From Microbacterium atlanticum (lineage in GTDB: Bacteria > Actinomycetota > Actinomycetes > Actinomycetales > Microbacteriaceae): DNA of 64,000 nucleotides. The position numbers and the translations under genes are program-made. The stretch covers positions 744,001 to 808,000 of the forward strand of contig NZ_CP063813.1 of the NCBI RefSeq assembly GCF_015277815.1, in the 5' to 3' direction. Shown in pieces: positions 1-7,977 of this stretch (its first letter is position 1; each line of letters opens with the position of its first letter). The notes beneath the pieces are model-generated. The model worked only from the letters and a program-made list of their open reading frames with translations, made no database searches and was not told the DNA's origin.

Positions 1-654
1 GTGCGCTTCGCCTGGTGGGGCGCCGAGGAGCTCGGGCTCATCGGCTCGACCGAGTGGGTTCAGTCGCTCAACGCGGAGCAGCGCGCCGAGATCGCGCTGT
101 ACCTGAACTTCGACATGATCGGGTCGCCGAACTACTACTTCGGCATCTACGACGCGAATGAGTCGAGCTTCGTCGCCCCGGTCGTCGTCCCGGAGGGGTC
201 GACCGACATCGAGCAGACCTTCGAGGAGTTCTACACGCTGCTGGGCGAGCCGTACGACGACTCGGCGTTCAGCGGGCGCAGCGACTACTCCGAGTTCATC
301 GAGGTCGGCATCCCGTCGGGCGGCCTGTTCACCGGCGCCGAGCAGGTCAAGACGGCTCAGCAGGAGGCGATCTGGGGCGGCACCGCGGGTGAGTGGTTCG
401 ACCCGTGCTACCACCAGGCGTGCGACACGATCGACAACATCGATGTTCACGCGCTCGAGGTCAACTCGGATGCCGTCGCCTACGCCGTCTCGACGTACGC
501 GGCCTCGACCGAGAGCGTCAACGGCGTCAAGGGCGTGAAGATCCCGGGCAACTTCCCGGTTCCCGCGCCCGCCGGACCGGAGCACACCTTCGCCGGCCCG
601 CTGGGCGGTGACGACCACGGTCACGACCACGACCGTCACTACGACAGCGAGTGA
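1..654 (+). CDS. M28 family metallopeptidase (aminopeptidase Y-like), C-terminal part
   Basis: The 5' part lies outside the window, so the GTG at base 1 is an internal codon and not a start. The visible 217 residues begin in the M28 core FAWWGAEELGLIGS, which holds the Glu pair used for catalysis and zinc binding in this family. The nearby NFDMIGSPNYYFGIYD and the later FDPCYHQACDT, which supplies a zinc-ligand His, complete the fold. The C-terminus is rich in His and Asp after the last helix, possibly a metal-binding tail. Secreted di-zinc aminopeptidases of this kind release N-terminal residues from peptides. Export cannot be checked because the N-terminus is missing. A strong hairpin terminator follows 12 bases after the stop. 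Confidence 0.9.
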   Translation: MRFAWWGAEELGLIGSTEWVQSLNAEQRAEIALYLNFDMIGSPNYYFGIYDANESSFVAPVVVPEGSTDIEQTFEEFYTLLGEPYDDSAFSGRSDYSEFIEVGIPSGGLFTGAEQVKTAQQEAIWGGTAGEWFDPCYHQACDTIDNIDVHALEVNSDAVAYAVSTYAASTESVNGVKGVKIPGNFPVPAPAGPEHTFAGPLGGDDHGHDHDRHYDSE

Positions 655-665
655 GCTGAACTGAG

Positions 666-702
666 AAAGAGGGGTGGGCGGCTGTGCCGTCCACCCCTCT
701 TT
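666..702. terminator. Bidirectional intrinsic terminator
   Basis: A 16-bp stem (arms 666-681 and 687-702, one G-T pair) with a five-base loop starts with AAA and ends with TTT. It can therefore terminate both the peptidase gene on the plus strand and the desaturase gene on the minus strand, which converge here. Confidence 0.85.
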
Positions 703-708
703 CGCGCC

Positions 709-1719
709 TCACACCCGTCGGTAGGTGCCGGCGGCGGGGCAGTCGAAGGGGTCCCGCGCAGCCAGGCCGACGCGGTTGAGGTACGCGATCACGATGCCGT
801 ACGAGCGCCAGAGCGTCGTCTCGGTGTACGGCACGCCGAGCGTGCGGCAGTGGTCGCGCACGATCTCACGGGCGCGGGCCAGGTGCGGCCGCGGCATGTT
901 GGGGAACAGGTGGTGCTCCACCTGGTAGTTGAGCCCGCCCATGAGCCACGTCGCCCACCAGCCGCCCGACACGTTGCGCGACGTCCGCACCTGCTTGCTG
1001 AAGAAGTCGAGCTTCGCGTCGCGGGCGATCACCGGCATCCCCTTGTGGTTCGGCGCGAACGACGCGCCCATGTACACGCCGAAGACGGCGAGCTGCACCC
1101 CGAGGAAGGCGAACGCCATGCCGAGCGGCAGGAAGACGAACACCGGCGTCCAGATGAGGGCGAATCGCGCGGCGAGCATGCTCAGCTCGATCCAGCGCCC
1201 CTTGACCTCGTCGCGGCTGAACAGGTGCCGGAACGCCAGGAAGTGCAGGTTCAGCCCCTCCAGCGTCAGCAGCGGGAAGAACAGCCAGCCCTGGCGCTGG
1301 GTGATGAGGCGACGGATGCCTCGGGCCTCAGCGGCGTCCTCATCGAGGAACGAGATCGTGTCGACCTCGATGTCGGGGTCCTTTCCGACGCGGTTCGGGT
1401 TGGCGTGGTGCCGGGTGTGCTTGGTGGCCCACCACGAGTAGCTCATGCCCACGACTCCGTTGCCGAGGATCCGGGCGAGGCGGTCGTTGGCGGGCCCGGA
1501 GGCGAGGATCTGCCGGTGGGCCGCCTCGTGCGAGAGGAACGCCACCTGAGTGAACAGGATGCCCAGCGCTCCGGCGATGAGCAGCTGGAACCAGCTGTCG
1601 CCGAGGAGGATGAAGCCGGTGACGGCGCCGCCGAAGGCGAGCGCGATGGCCGCTCCGACCGCGGCATAGAACCACGGGGTGCGGCGGAGGAGGCCGCTCT
1701 CTCGCACCACCTGCGACAC
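709..1719 (-). CDS. Acyl-CoA/fatty-acid desaturase, N-terminus uncertain
   Basis: This is a membrane di-iron fatty acid desaturase with all three histidine boxes: HEAAH, HTRHH and QVEHHLFP. Hydrophobic pairs lie between boxes. It introduces a double bond into membrane acyl chains. The first usable start in frame is the GTG at 1717-1719, giving 336 residues. However, family-like sequence continues in the same frame upstream to about base 1803 (it includes TYAGTAEFPPVARAYTEV), and no ATG, GTG or TTG occurs there before the stop near 1930. Either a one-base indel has separated the true start, for example a GTG at 1821-1823 in another frame, or a rare ATC/ATT start is used. The function is clear; the start is not. 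Confidence 0.9.
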   Translation of the reverse strand: MSQVVRESGLLRRTPWFYAAVGAAIALAFGGAVTGFILLGDSWFQLLIAGALGILFTQVAFLSHEAAHRQILASGPANDRLARILGNGVVGMSYSWWATKHTRHHANPNRVGKDPDIEVDTISFLDEDAAEARGIRRLITQRQGWLFFPLLTLEGLNLHFLAFRHLFSRDEVKGRWIELSMLAARFALIWTPVFVFLPLGMAFAFLGVQLAVFGVYMGASFAPNHKGMPVIARDAKLDFFSKQVRTSRNVSGGWWATWLMGGLNYQVEHHLFPNMPRPHLARAREIVRDHCRTLGVPYTETTLWRSYGIVIAYLNRVGLAARDPFDCPAAGTYRRV

Positions 1720-1984
1720 CTCGGTGTAGGCGCGGGCGACGGGCGGGAACTCCGCGGTGCCGGCGTAGGTCTGACGGACGGGGCCGAGCCGGGGCTCGAG
1801 GACGGATGTGGAGATGATGACACCGTTTCCGATGGGGACCGCAGCGGCCGTTTCGAAGCCAGAGGCGGTTGCCCATCGCTGTGCCCAGGCTACGTCGGTC
1901 CGTATGAGGCGGCGGGAATATGCCGCGACTCACGGGCGATGGTCAGGTGGCTGCCATGCCGCGGCGCCCGCGCCCGACGACGAA

Positions 1985-2014
1985 GCGCCCGCCTCGCCGA
2001 AGCGAGACGGGCGC
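1985..2014 (-). terminator. Terminator downstream of the cold-shock gene
   Basis: A 13-bp stem (1985-1997 with 2002-2014, one G-T pair) closes on a CGAA tetraloop. It lies about 50 bases after the cold-shock gene stop on the minus strand. There is no long T tract, so termination may be incomplete. Confidence 0.6.
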
Positions 2015-2065
2015 CGAAGTCCGATCGCCGGCTCGTGCGAGACGAGCCGAGCGGTGCGGAGCGGA

Positions 2066-2269
2066 TCAGAGGGGGCGGATGTTCGCCGCCTGCATGCCCT
2101 TGGGGCCCTGCTCGGCGTCGAATTCGACCTTCTGGTCGTCGCGGAGTTCCTTGAACCCGCTGCCGGTGATCGCGCTGAAGTGCGCGAAGAGGTCGGCCGA
2201 GCCGTCATCGGGAGCGATGAAGCCGTAGCCCTTCTCGGAGTTGAACCATTTCACGGTGCCAGTGGCCAT
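2066..2269 (-). CDS. cspA: Cold-shock protein, CspA family
   Basis: A 67-residue OB-fold protein with both RNA-binding motifs: KGYGFI (RNP1) and DLFAHFSAI (RNP2-like VFVH position). It begins [12 protein letters not shown] after the initiator Met. Such proteins melt RNA secondary structure and act as transcription antiterminators or RNA chaperones in the cytoplasm. The ATG at 2267-2269 is preceded by AGAAGGAAAG, a good ribosome-binding site. Length and sequence are typical. The reading frame continues open upstream of this ATG for about 470 bases without a stop, which is described separately. A hairpin terminator follows. Confidence 0.96.
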   Translation of the reverse strand: MATGTVKWFNSEKGYGFIAPDDGSADLFAHFSAITGSGFKELRDDQKVEFDAEQGPKGMQAANIRPL

Positions 2270-2569
2270 CGTGTCTTTCCTTCTACTTTTCGGGCCGCCG
2301 GAGCGACCGGGGGTGCCGCGCCGACGAATGCGGAGCGGACGAGGGAGGCGAGCGGGCCGCGTTGCCGGCTCGGAGAGGGATGCCGCGACCGCCGCGCGCG
2401 CGGCATCCACGGTCTCATGGGTCCCCAGGGGGACCGCGCGGCTGCTGAAGGCGCTCACTCCTCGCGCGCCGACCTCGACGAAGCCGGCGTACTCGCCGGC
2501 GACGGTCGCCACGAAGACGCCGTCGTCGGCTTGGCGCCAGTCGGGCGCAGGGAGGGAGGTGCTGATCAT
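2270..2569 (-). other. Open frame fused in-frame upstream of the cold-shock gene
   Basis: From an ATG at 2567-2569 the frame encodes about 100 residues and runs into the cold-shock protein with no stop. The first 60 residues look protein-like ([19 protein letters not shown] followed by an EYAGFVEV stretch and an ALA-rich helix). The last 35 are a basic, Pro/Arg-rich linker. No convincing ribosome-binding site precedes the ATG. It may be a real small protein made as a fusion, a separate gene that lost its stop, or simply leader sequence of the cold-shock mRNA. Function not recognised. Confidence 0.35.
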
Positions 2570-2881
2570 CACGAGGAATCCGAGCTCACGACGATGCGGA
2601 GCTCTGCGGAGAAGGGGGCAGCGGCGAGCAGATGCGGCTGCGGGTTGTGCGGTGAGCGTCTGGTTCTGCTTCTCCACGATGAGGCAGAGGGGGAGCGACG
2701 CGCATTTCCCCGGACGGGGAACGTTCCACGTTAGCACGTCGAGAGCCGGCCTTCGTCACGATCCGGCTGTCGGCGCGAGCTCAGCGGCGTCACGAACCGG
2801 AGTCGCGTCGTGCCGCTAGCCCGGCCCCTGCCCGAATGCAAGTGCTTCACGCCGGTTCCCGGCGCACCGCACAATGGCGGC

Positions 2882-5242
2882 ATGCCCCACCGCTCGCGCT
2901 TCGACGTCTCGGCCTGGGGCATCGGCTGGACCGGGTGGGATCCCGAGCGCCAGGCGCGACGGGAATCGGTCTTCTCGCTGTCGAACGGGCACATCGGGTG
3001 GCGCGGCACGCTCGACGAGGGCGACCCGTGCGAGGTTCCCGGCGCCTACCTCAACGGCCTCTACGAGGAGCACCCGATGCCGTACGCCGAGGACGGCTAC
3101 GGGTACCCCGACGTCGGCGAGAGCATCATCAACGCGCCCGACGGCAAGGTGATCCGGCTGCTCGTCGGCGACGAGCCCTTCGACATCCGCGAGGGCCGCC
3201 TCCATCGCCACGAGCAGTACCTGGACTTCCGCGCGGGCACTCTCACCCGCGAGGTCGAGTGGACCTCCCCGGCCGGTCAGAGCGTGCGCGTGCAGTCCAC
3301 GCGACTCGTCTCGCTCACCCACCGCGCCGTCGCCGCCATCGACTACCGCGTCACCGCACTGAGCGGGCCCGTGGAGGTGACGGTGCTGTCGGAGATCGTC
3401 GCGAACGAGCCGCTGCCGCCGGTGCATCCCGACGAGCGCGTCATGGCGCCGCTCGAGCGGCCCTACGAGCCGGTCGGCCACACCGTCTCGCAGACCGGGG
3501 CCACGGTCATGTACCGAACCCGCCGCAGCGGCGTCCACGTGGCGGTCGCGATGGCTCACGAGATCACCGGCGCGGATGCCTCGTGCGAGATCGACGCGGA
3601 CGACGACGTCGCACGCGCGACCGTGACGGCGCGGCTGGCGCCGGGTGACGGCATCCGCATCGTGAAAGTGGTCGCCCACGAGTGGTCGGAGGCGTTGCAG
3701 GATGCCGCGCTCCGCGACCGCGCGGAGGCCGCGGTGTCGACCGCCGCGGGCCTCGGGTGGGAGGGGCTGGCCGCGGAGCAGCGGGCGCGCCTCGACGAGT
3801 ACTGGGACGTCGCCGACGTGCGGATCGACGGCTCGGCCCGCCTGCAGCAGGCGGTGCGGTTCGCCCAGTTCCAGGTGCTGCAGGCGGCGGCGCGCGCCGA
3901 GGTGCGGTCGATCCCCGGCAAGGGGCTCACCGGCCCCGGATACGAGGGGCACACGTTCTGGGATGCCGAAGCCTTCGTGCTGCCCGTGCTCACCTACACG
4001 CTCCCGGATGCCGCAGCCGACGCGCTGCGCTGGCGGCAGTCGACGCTGCACCACGCCCGGCGCCGGGCGGAGCACCTGCATCTGGCCGGGGCGGCGTTCC
4101 CGTGGCGCACCATCAGCGGACCGGAATGCTCGGGGTACTGGCCGGCCGGCACCGTCGCCTTCCACATCAACGCCGACATCGCCGCCGCCGTGATCCGCCA
4201 CGTGCGGGCGACCGGCGACGTCGACTTCGAGCGCGAGGTCGGCGTCGAGATCCTCGTCGAGACCGCGCGGCTGTGGGCGGCACTCGGCCGGTGGGACGAC
4301 GAGGGCGTCTTCCACATCGACGGGATCACCGGTCCGGACGAGTACTCCGCGCTCGTCGATGACAACACCTTCACCAATCTCGCCGCCCAGAGCAACCTGC
4401 GGGGCGCCGCCGAGGCCGCGCGGCGGCATCCGGAACAGGCGCGTCGGCTCGGGGTGACCGACGAGGAGATCGGCGTCTGGGACGTCACGGCCGACGCCGT
4501 GGCCGTGCCGTTCGACGAGCGCCGGAACGTGCACGAGCAGTCCGCCGGGTTCACGCGGCTCGAGCGGTGGGACTTCGAGGGCACGTCGTCCGAGCAGTAC
4601 CCGCTGCAGGACCATTTCCCGTACTTCGACCTCTACCGCAAGCAGGTGCTCAAGCAGGCCGACCTCGTGCTGGCGCTGCAGTTCCACCACGAGTGCTTCA
4701 CCCACGACGAGATGGCGCGGGCGTTCGCGTACTACGAGGAGCTCACCGTGCGCGACTCGTCGCTCTCGTCGGCGACGCAGTCGGTGGTGGCGGCGTGGGT
4801 GGGGCACCTCGACCTCGCGATCGACTACCTCACCGAGGCGGCGACCATCGACCTCGACGACCTGCGCGACGACATCGACGACGGGCTGCACATCGCCGCC
4901 CTCGCCGGCGTCTGGACGGCGGTGGTGTCGGGCCTCGGCGGCATGAAGGACGGACCCGACGGGCTCGAGTTCGCGCCGCGGCTGGGCGAGCCGATCAGCG
5001 GACTGGGATTCGGCGTGCGCATCGGCGACGCGGTGCTGCGCGTGGAGGTGGAGACGGATGCCGCGACCTACGCACTCGTGCAGGGTGAGGGGCCGCTGCG
5101 CTTCCGCCACTTCGGCGAGGAGGTCGAGGTGCACGCCGGCGCTCCGCTGCGTCTTCGGACGCCCGCGCTCGCCGACCCCGGCCCCGCGCCGACGCAGCCG
5201 AAGGGACGCTCGCCGCGCGAGATGCTCGAGTCCGAGGCGTGA
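2882..5242 (+). CDS. GH65 family disaccharide phosphorylase/hydrolase
   Basis: 786 residues from ATG 2882; an in-frame GTG at 2810 would add 24 residues of non-family sequence, so ATG is preferred. The N-terminal beta-sandwich starts with the family signature SLSNGHIGWRGTLDEGDPCE. The (alpha/alpha)6 barrel carries GHTFWDAEAFVLPVL and ITGPDEYSALVDDNTFTN; the Glu of PDEY falls at residue 487, the place of the general acid in GH65. A small C-terminal beta domain ends the protein. The family phosphorolyses alpha-linked glucose disaccharides (maltose, trehalose, kojibiose, nigerose) to beta-glucose 1-phosphate plus glucose. Substrate cannot be read from sequence. No beta-phosphoglucomutase gene is adjacent, which is unusual. 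No signal peptide: cytoplasmic. Confidence 0.92.
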   Translation: MPHRSRFDVSAWGIGWTGWDPERQARRESVFSLSNGHIGWRGTLDEGDPCEVPGAYLNGLYEEHPMPYAEDGYGYPDVGESIINAPDGKVIRLLVGDEPFDIREGRLHRHEQYLDFRAGTLTREVEWTSPAGQSVRVQSTRLVSLTHRAVAAIDYRVTALSGPVEVTVLSEIVANEPLPPVHPDERVMAPLERPYEPVGHTVSQTGATVMYRTRRSGVHVAVAMAHEITGADASCEIDADDDVARATVTARLAPGDGIRIVKVVAHEWSEALQDAALRDRAEAAVSTAAGLGWEGLAAEQRARLDEYWDVADVRIDGSARLQQAVRFAQFQVLQAAARAEVRSIPGKGLTGPGYEGHTFWDAEAFVLPVLTYTLPDAAADALRWRQSTLHHARRRAEHLHLAGAAFPWRTISGPECSGYWPAGTVAFHINADIAAAVIRHVRATGDVDFEREVGVEILVETARLWAALGRWDDEGVFHIDGITGPDEYSALVDDNTFTNLAAQSNLRGAAEAARRHPEQARRLGVTDEEIGVWDVTADAVAVPFDERRNVHEQSAGFTRLERWDFEGTSSEQYPLQDHFPYFDLYRKQVLKQADLVLALQFHHECFTHDEMARAFAYYEELTVRDSSLSSATQSVVAAWVGHLDLAIDYLTEAATIDLDDLRDDIDDGLHIAALAGVWTAVVSGLGGMKDGPDGLEFAPRLGEPISGLGFGVRIGDAVLRVEVETDAATYALVQGEGPLRFRHFGEEVEVHAGAPLRLRTPALADPGPAPTQPKGRSPREMLESEA

Positions 5243-5274
5243 GCAGCCGGGGTGCGGCGCCGGCGCGGTGGCGC

Positions 5275-5412
5275 TTGGGTAGGCGCAATGTGTCGCTTCG
5301 AGCGGGGCGTCGCGGCGTGTTGTGCCAGGTGAGCGGCGCCGCGCCGAGGCGGCGCGGCGTTGGGTTGGCGCGAGTGGTCGCTTCGCGCGCGACGTTGCGG
5401 CGTGTCGTGCCA
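5275..5412. repeat. Two tandem 53-nt palindromic (REP-like) repeats
   Basis: Copies at 5275-5327 and 5360-5412 (period 85) are both 53 nt and match at 43 positions. Each starts TTGGGT, has GTCGCTTCG in the middle and ends CGGCGTGT(T/C)GTGCCA. The outer ends are complementary (TGGCGCGA with TCGTGCCA in copy 2), so each can fold as an imperfect hairpin. They fill most of the 183-bp gap between the converging GH65 and CDGSH genes. Confidence 0.75.
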
Positions 5413-5425
5413 CCCGAGCCGGGCG

Positions 5426-5641
5426 TCAGACGTCAGGGCCGCCGGTGCGGAAGCCCGAGAGCTTGTGCGTTCCGTCGCACCAGGGCTTGATCGCGGATGC
5501 CCCGCACCGGCACAGCGCCACCGTCCGCCGGCTGCGCGCGATCGGCTCGCCGTGCTCGTCGATGAGCTGAGCAGGGCCGCGCACGACGAGCGGGCCATCG
5601 GGGTACGGGGTGATGGTCACGGCCTCACGCGGCTCGGACAT
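5426..5641 (-). CDS. CDGSH-type iron-sulfur protein
   Basis: A 71-residue protein with one CDGSH motif: CRCGASAIKPWCDGTH, i.e. Cys-X-Cys-X8-Cys-X3-His, which binds a [2Fe-2S] cluster by three Cys and one His. Such proteins transfer electrons or clusters. The ATG at 5639-5641 has a strong GAAGGAGG site 5' to it. The first 17 bases overlap the end of the glycosyltransferase gene upstream, so the three minus-strand genes (di-iron enzyme, glycosyltransferase, CDGSH) appear to be one operon. Inference: it could be the electron donor of the di-iron enzyme. Confidence 0.93.
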   Translation of the reverse strand: MSEPREAVTITPYPDGPLVVRGPAQLIDEHGEPIARSRRTVALCRCGASAIKPWCDGTHKLSGFRTGGPDV

Positions 5642-6647
5642 GGGGATCCTCCTTCGTGACGGATGCCTCGGGCGACGGGTCGGCGGCGGTGGCGGCATCC
5701 GCCGCTCGCCTCAGGCTGCGCACCGAGGACGCCGCACGCGCCAGGCGGCTGTCGCGGTACCTCACGCCGCCGCGGAGCCGCAGGGCGACCGCCAGCCACA
5801 CGGTGACCGCCCGCTCCGCGAGCCAGAGGGGCGCCCACAGCGCCGCGGTCGGCGCGAACGCCGTGGTGCCGCCCGCCCGCCGCCGGCCTGCCTCCGCCAG
5901 AACGACCACCGCGACGACGCCGCCTGCCAGGGCGAGCCACCTGCCGCGGGCGATCGCCCGCACCGCCGCCGGCAGCACCAGCAGCTCGCGGACGAGGCGC
6001 ACCGGCTGCGCGAAGTCGTCGTACGCCTGCCGCACCCGCTGCTCGAGGAACCGGCCGACGGTGGGCGGATGCCTCGCCACGAACAGGTCGTCGGCGACGA
6101 GGATCCGCCCACCGAGGGCGCGCACGGTGCGCTCGAGCTGGAGGTTCTCGAACAGCACGTCGGTGTCGTACGCGCGGCCGCGCAGCGCCGACCGGCGCAG
6201 CGCGACCGTGCCCGAGTAGTCGCCGCCGAGTGCGCGATTGAGGAGGGTGCGCCCGGTGTCCCACCGCGCGTGCCACGGCAGCGGGCGGAAGACGTTCTGC
6301 GGGCGCACGAAGTCCGCCTCGTCGAGGAGCGCGCTCACCCGCCGCAGCTCGTCGCGGGAGTAGCGGACGTCGTCGTCGGCGATCACGATGCGCTCGTGCC
6401 GGCTGTGGTCGATGCCCGTCATGGCGCCGCGGGCCTTGCCGTTGGCTCCCGGGCGCTCGGGCGCGATGTGCCGCACGACGCTCCATGCCCGGTGGTGCCG
6501 GTCGAAGAGGGGAGCCGGCGATCCGTCGACCACGGTCACGTCCGCCCAGCCGGCGAGGCGCCGCAGGTAGGTGGTCAGCTCGTCGAGGCCCTCATCCGTC
6601 TCCCACCGCAGCGGCAGCACGTATTCGAGGGCTTCGGGGGGCGGCAT
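5625..6647 (-). CDS. Family 2 glycosyltransferase, membrane associated
   Basis: 340 residues. GT2 features in order: VTVVDGS near residue 35, a metal-binding Asp cluster VIADDDVRYS near residue 85, SGTVALRRS in the acceptor region and ENLQLERTVRALGG in place of the ED...QRxRW region. One or two hydrophobic segments (about residues 245-290) suggest membrane attachment near the C-terminus, followed by a basic tail. It probably moves a sugar from a nucleotide sugar to a lipid or cell-surface acceptor; substrates unknown. ATG 6645-6647 lies four bases after the stop of the di-iron enzyme gene and its 3' end overlaps the CDGSH gene by 17 bases. Confidence 0.85.
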   Translation of the reverse strand: MPPPEALEYVLPLRWETDEGLDELTTYLRRLAGWADVTVVDGSPAPLFDRHHRAWSVVRHIAPERPGANGKARGAMTGIDHSRHERIVIADDDVRYSRDELRRVSALLDEADFVRPQNVFRPLPWHARWDTGRTLLNRALGGDYSGTVALRRSALRGRAYDTDVLFENLQLERTVRALGGRILVADDLFVARHPPTVGRFLEQRVRQAYDDFAQPVRLVRELLVLPAAVRAIARGRWLALAGGVVAVVVLAEAGRRRAGGTTAFAPTAALWAPLWLAERAVTVWLAVALRLRGGVRYRDSRLARAASSVRSLRRAADAATAADPSPEASVTKEDPHVRAA

Positions 6648-6651
6648 CCGC

Positions 6652-7704
6652 TCACTCCCCGATCGCGACCGGCTCCCGCAGCGCGCTGCGACCGGCCGTC
6701 CAGGCGTCGAGCACGTGGGCGCCCACGAGATCGTCGACCGCGAGGCACGCGGCGGCGCCGAACACGATATCGGCGAGCAGGCCGGGCTCGTCTTCGGCGA
6801 GGGCGCCGGCGAGATCGCGCCCCGCGATCTGCTCGTGCACGGCATCGGCTTCGACGTGCTCGTCGAAGTACCAGGTGACGTCCTCGCCGAAGCCGTGGCG
6901 CCGGAAGCCGTCGCCGTACGAGCGGTTGGGCAGCGACGAGGTCATCTCGAACGCGGCCAGGTGGCCGACGGTGGCACCGACGAGCCGGCGGCTGAGTCCG
7001 AACATCGACATCATGTTGTGCGCCGCCAGCACGATCGCGGGCACCCGGTCGACGTAGGCGCCGTACGTGTCGTCGAGGCCGCAGCCGCGCATCGTCTGCG
7101 CGAAGATCGCGGCGTGCACGCGCCCGGGATCGCCGCCGCCGTACTCGTCTGCCTGGATCTCGACGAGCGCAGCCTTCGGCCGCCCGGTGAGCCGCGGGAT
7201 CGCCCACGAGTGCGGGTCGGCCTCGCGCAGCGTGTAGATGCTCTTGATGATGAGGAACTCGTCGAGCTGCGCGCGATCGGCCTTCTTCGCGACGAAGCGC
7301 GAGGCGCTGGGCGCAGGGGTCGGCGCAGTCATCTCGAACAGCAGCCGCGCGACGGCATCCTGCGTCGGCTCGGGGAGTTCGGGCATCGGCACGAGGGCGC
7401 GCAGCTGCGCCTCCATCGCCCGCTCGAGGCGTCGGCGGACGGCGATGAGCGTCGGATGCCACTCCCATTCCGCGTCCAGCGCGGGAACCGATCCGTACGC
7501 CGGCGCATAGAGGAGGAAGAGCGCGAGCTGCACGTCGTCGTCGTGCAGCACGTCGGAGGTCTCGAGGGCCGCGTCGGCCGCCTGGACGAGCCCGTCGAGG
7601 GGGGCGTCGTCGGGCTCGGAGGTCAGTATCGCGAGCAGCCGCTCGCTCAGGTGCCCGCGCGCGGCGAAGGGGGCCGGCGAGGTGCGCGGCAGCAGGTCGG
7701 TCAT
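6652..7704 (-). CDS. Iron-containing redox enzyme, heme-oxygenase-like di-iron fold
   Basis: 350 residues of the iron-containing redox enzyme family (TENA/THI-4/heme-oxygenase-like helical fold). Visible family signatures are EIQADEYGGG followed by a His five residues later, and FDEHVEADAVHEQI near the C-terminus; these Glu, Asp and His residues are placed like di-iron ligands. Members of this fold oxidise small molecules or fatty acids with O2. Substrate not predictable. The ATG at 7702-7704 has GGGAG upstream. It is the first gene of the operon with the glycosyltransferase and the CDGSH protein, and the kinase gene starts divergently 273 bp away. Confidence 0.85.
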   Translation of the reverse strand: MTDLLPRTSPAPFAARGHLSERLLAILTSEPDDAPLDGLVQAADAALETSDVLHDDDVQLALFLLYAPAYGSVPALDAEWEWHPTLIAVRRRLERAMEAQLRALVPMPELPEPTQDAVARLLFEMTAPTPAPSASRFVAKKADRAQLDEFLIIKSIYTLREADPHSWAIPRLTGRPKAALVEIQADEYGGGDPGRVHAAIFAQTMRGCGLDDTYGAYVDRVPAIVLAAHNMMSMFGLSRRLVGATVGHLAAFEMTSSLPNRSYGDGFRRHGFGEDVTWYFDEHVEADAVHEQIAGRDLAGALAEDEPGLLADIVFGAAACLAVDDLVGAHVLDAWTAGRSALREPVAIGE

Positions 7705-7977
7705 CGTCGTCTCCCGTGTGGTGCCTTCGAAGGCTCGCAGACGGGGCGGGGCCCGGCACGGGGGTTGACGAGACACCACCCGATCGATACGCCGGGTCTT
7801 CCGCCCGCCGCAGAACTCCACGGAATCTCGCCGGAAGTGCGGGCGCACGCGTGCGAAGGCACCTGCACGGCCCGATCGGTGGAGTTTCGCCCGGCCGTCA
7901 AGGGGACGGTTCCGCTCGACGAGGGCGGCTAGGTTCGAGAGAGTGCCGGCGCGCCGGCGCCGTGACAGGGAGGGCGG

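Noticed and set aside
2816..5413. 865-codon open frame on the minus strand opposite the GH65 gene
   Set aside because: It is Arg/His/Val-rich antisense translation of GC-rich codons with no domain, and the plus-strand product has complete GH65 motifs.
7766..7795. TTGACG...TACGCC as promoter of the kinase gene
   Set aside because: The -10 is poor and it lies almost 180 bases before the ATG; not strong enough to list.
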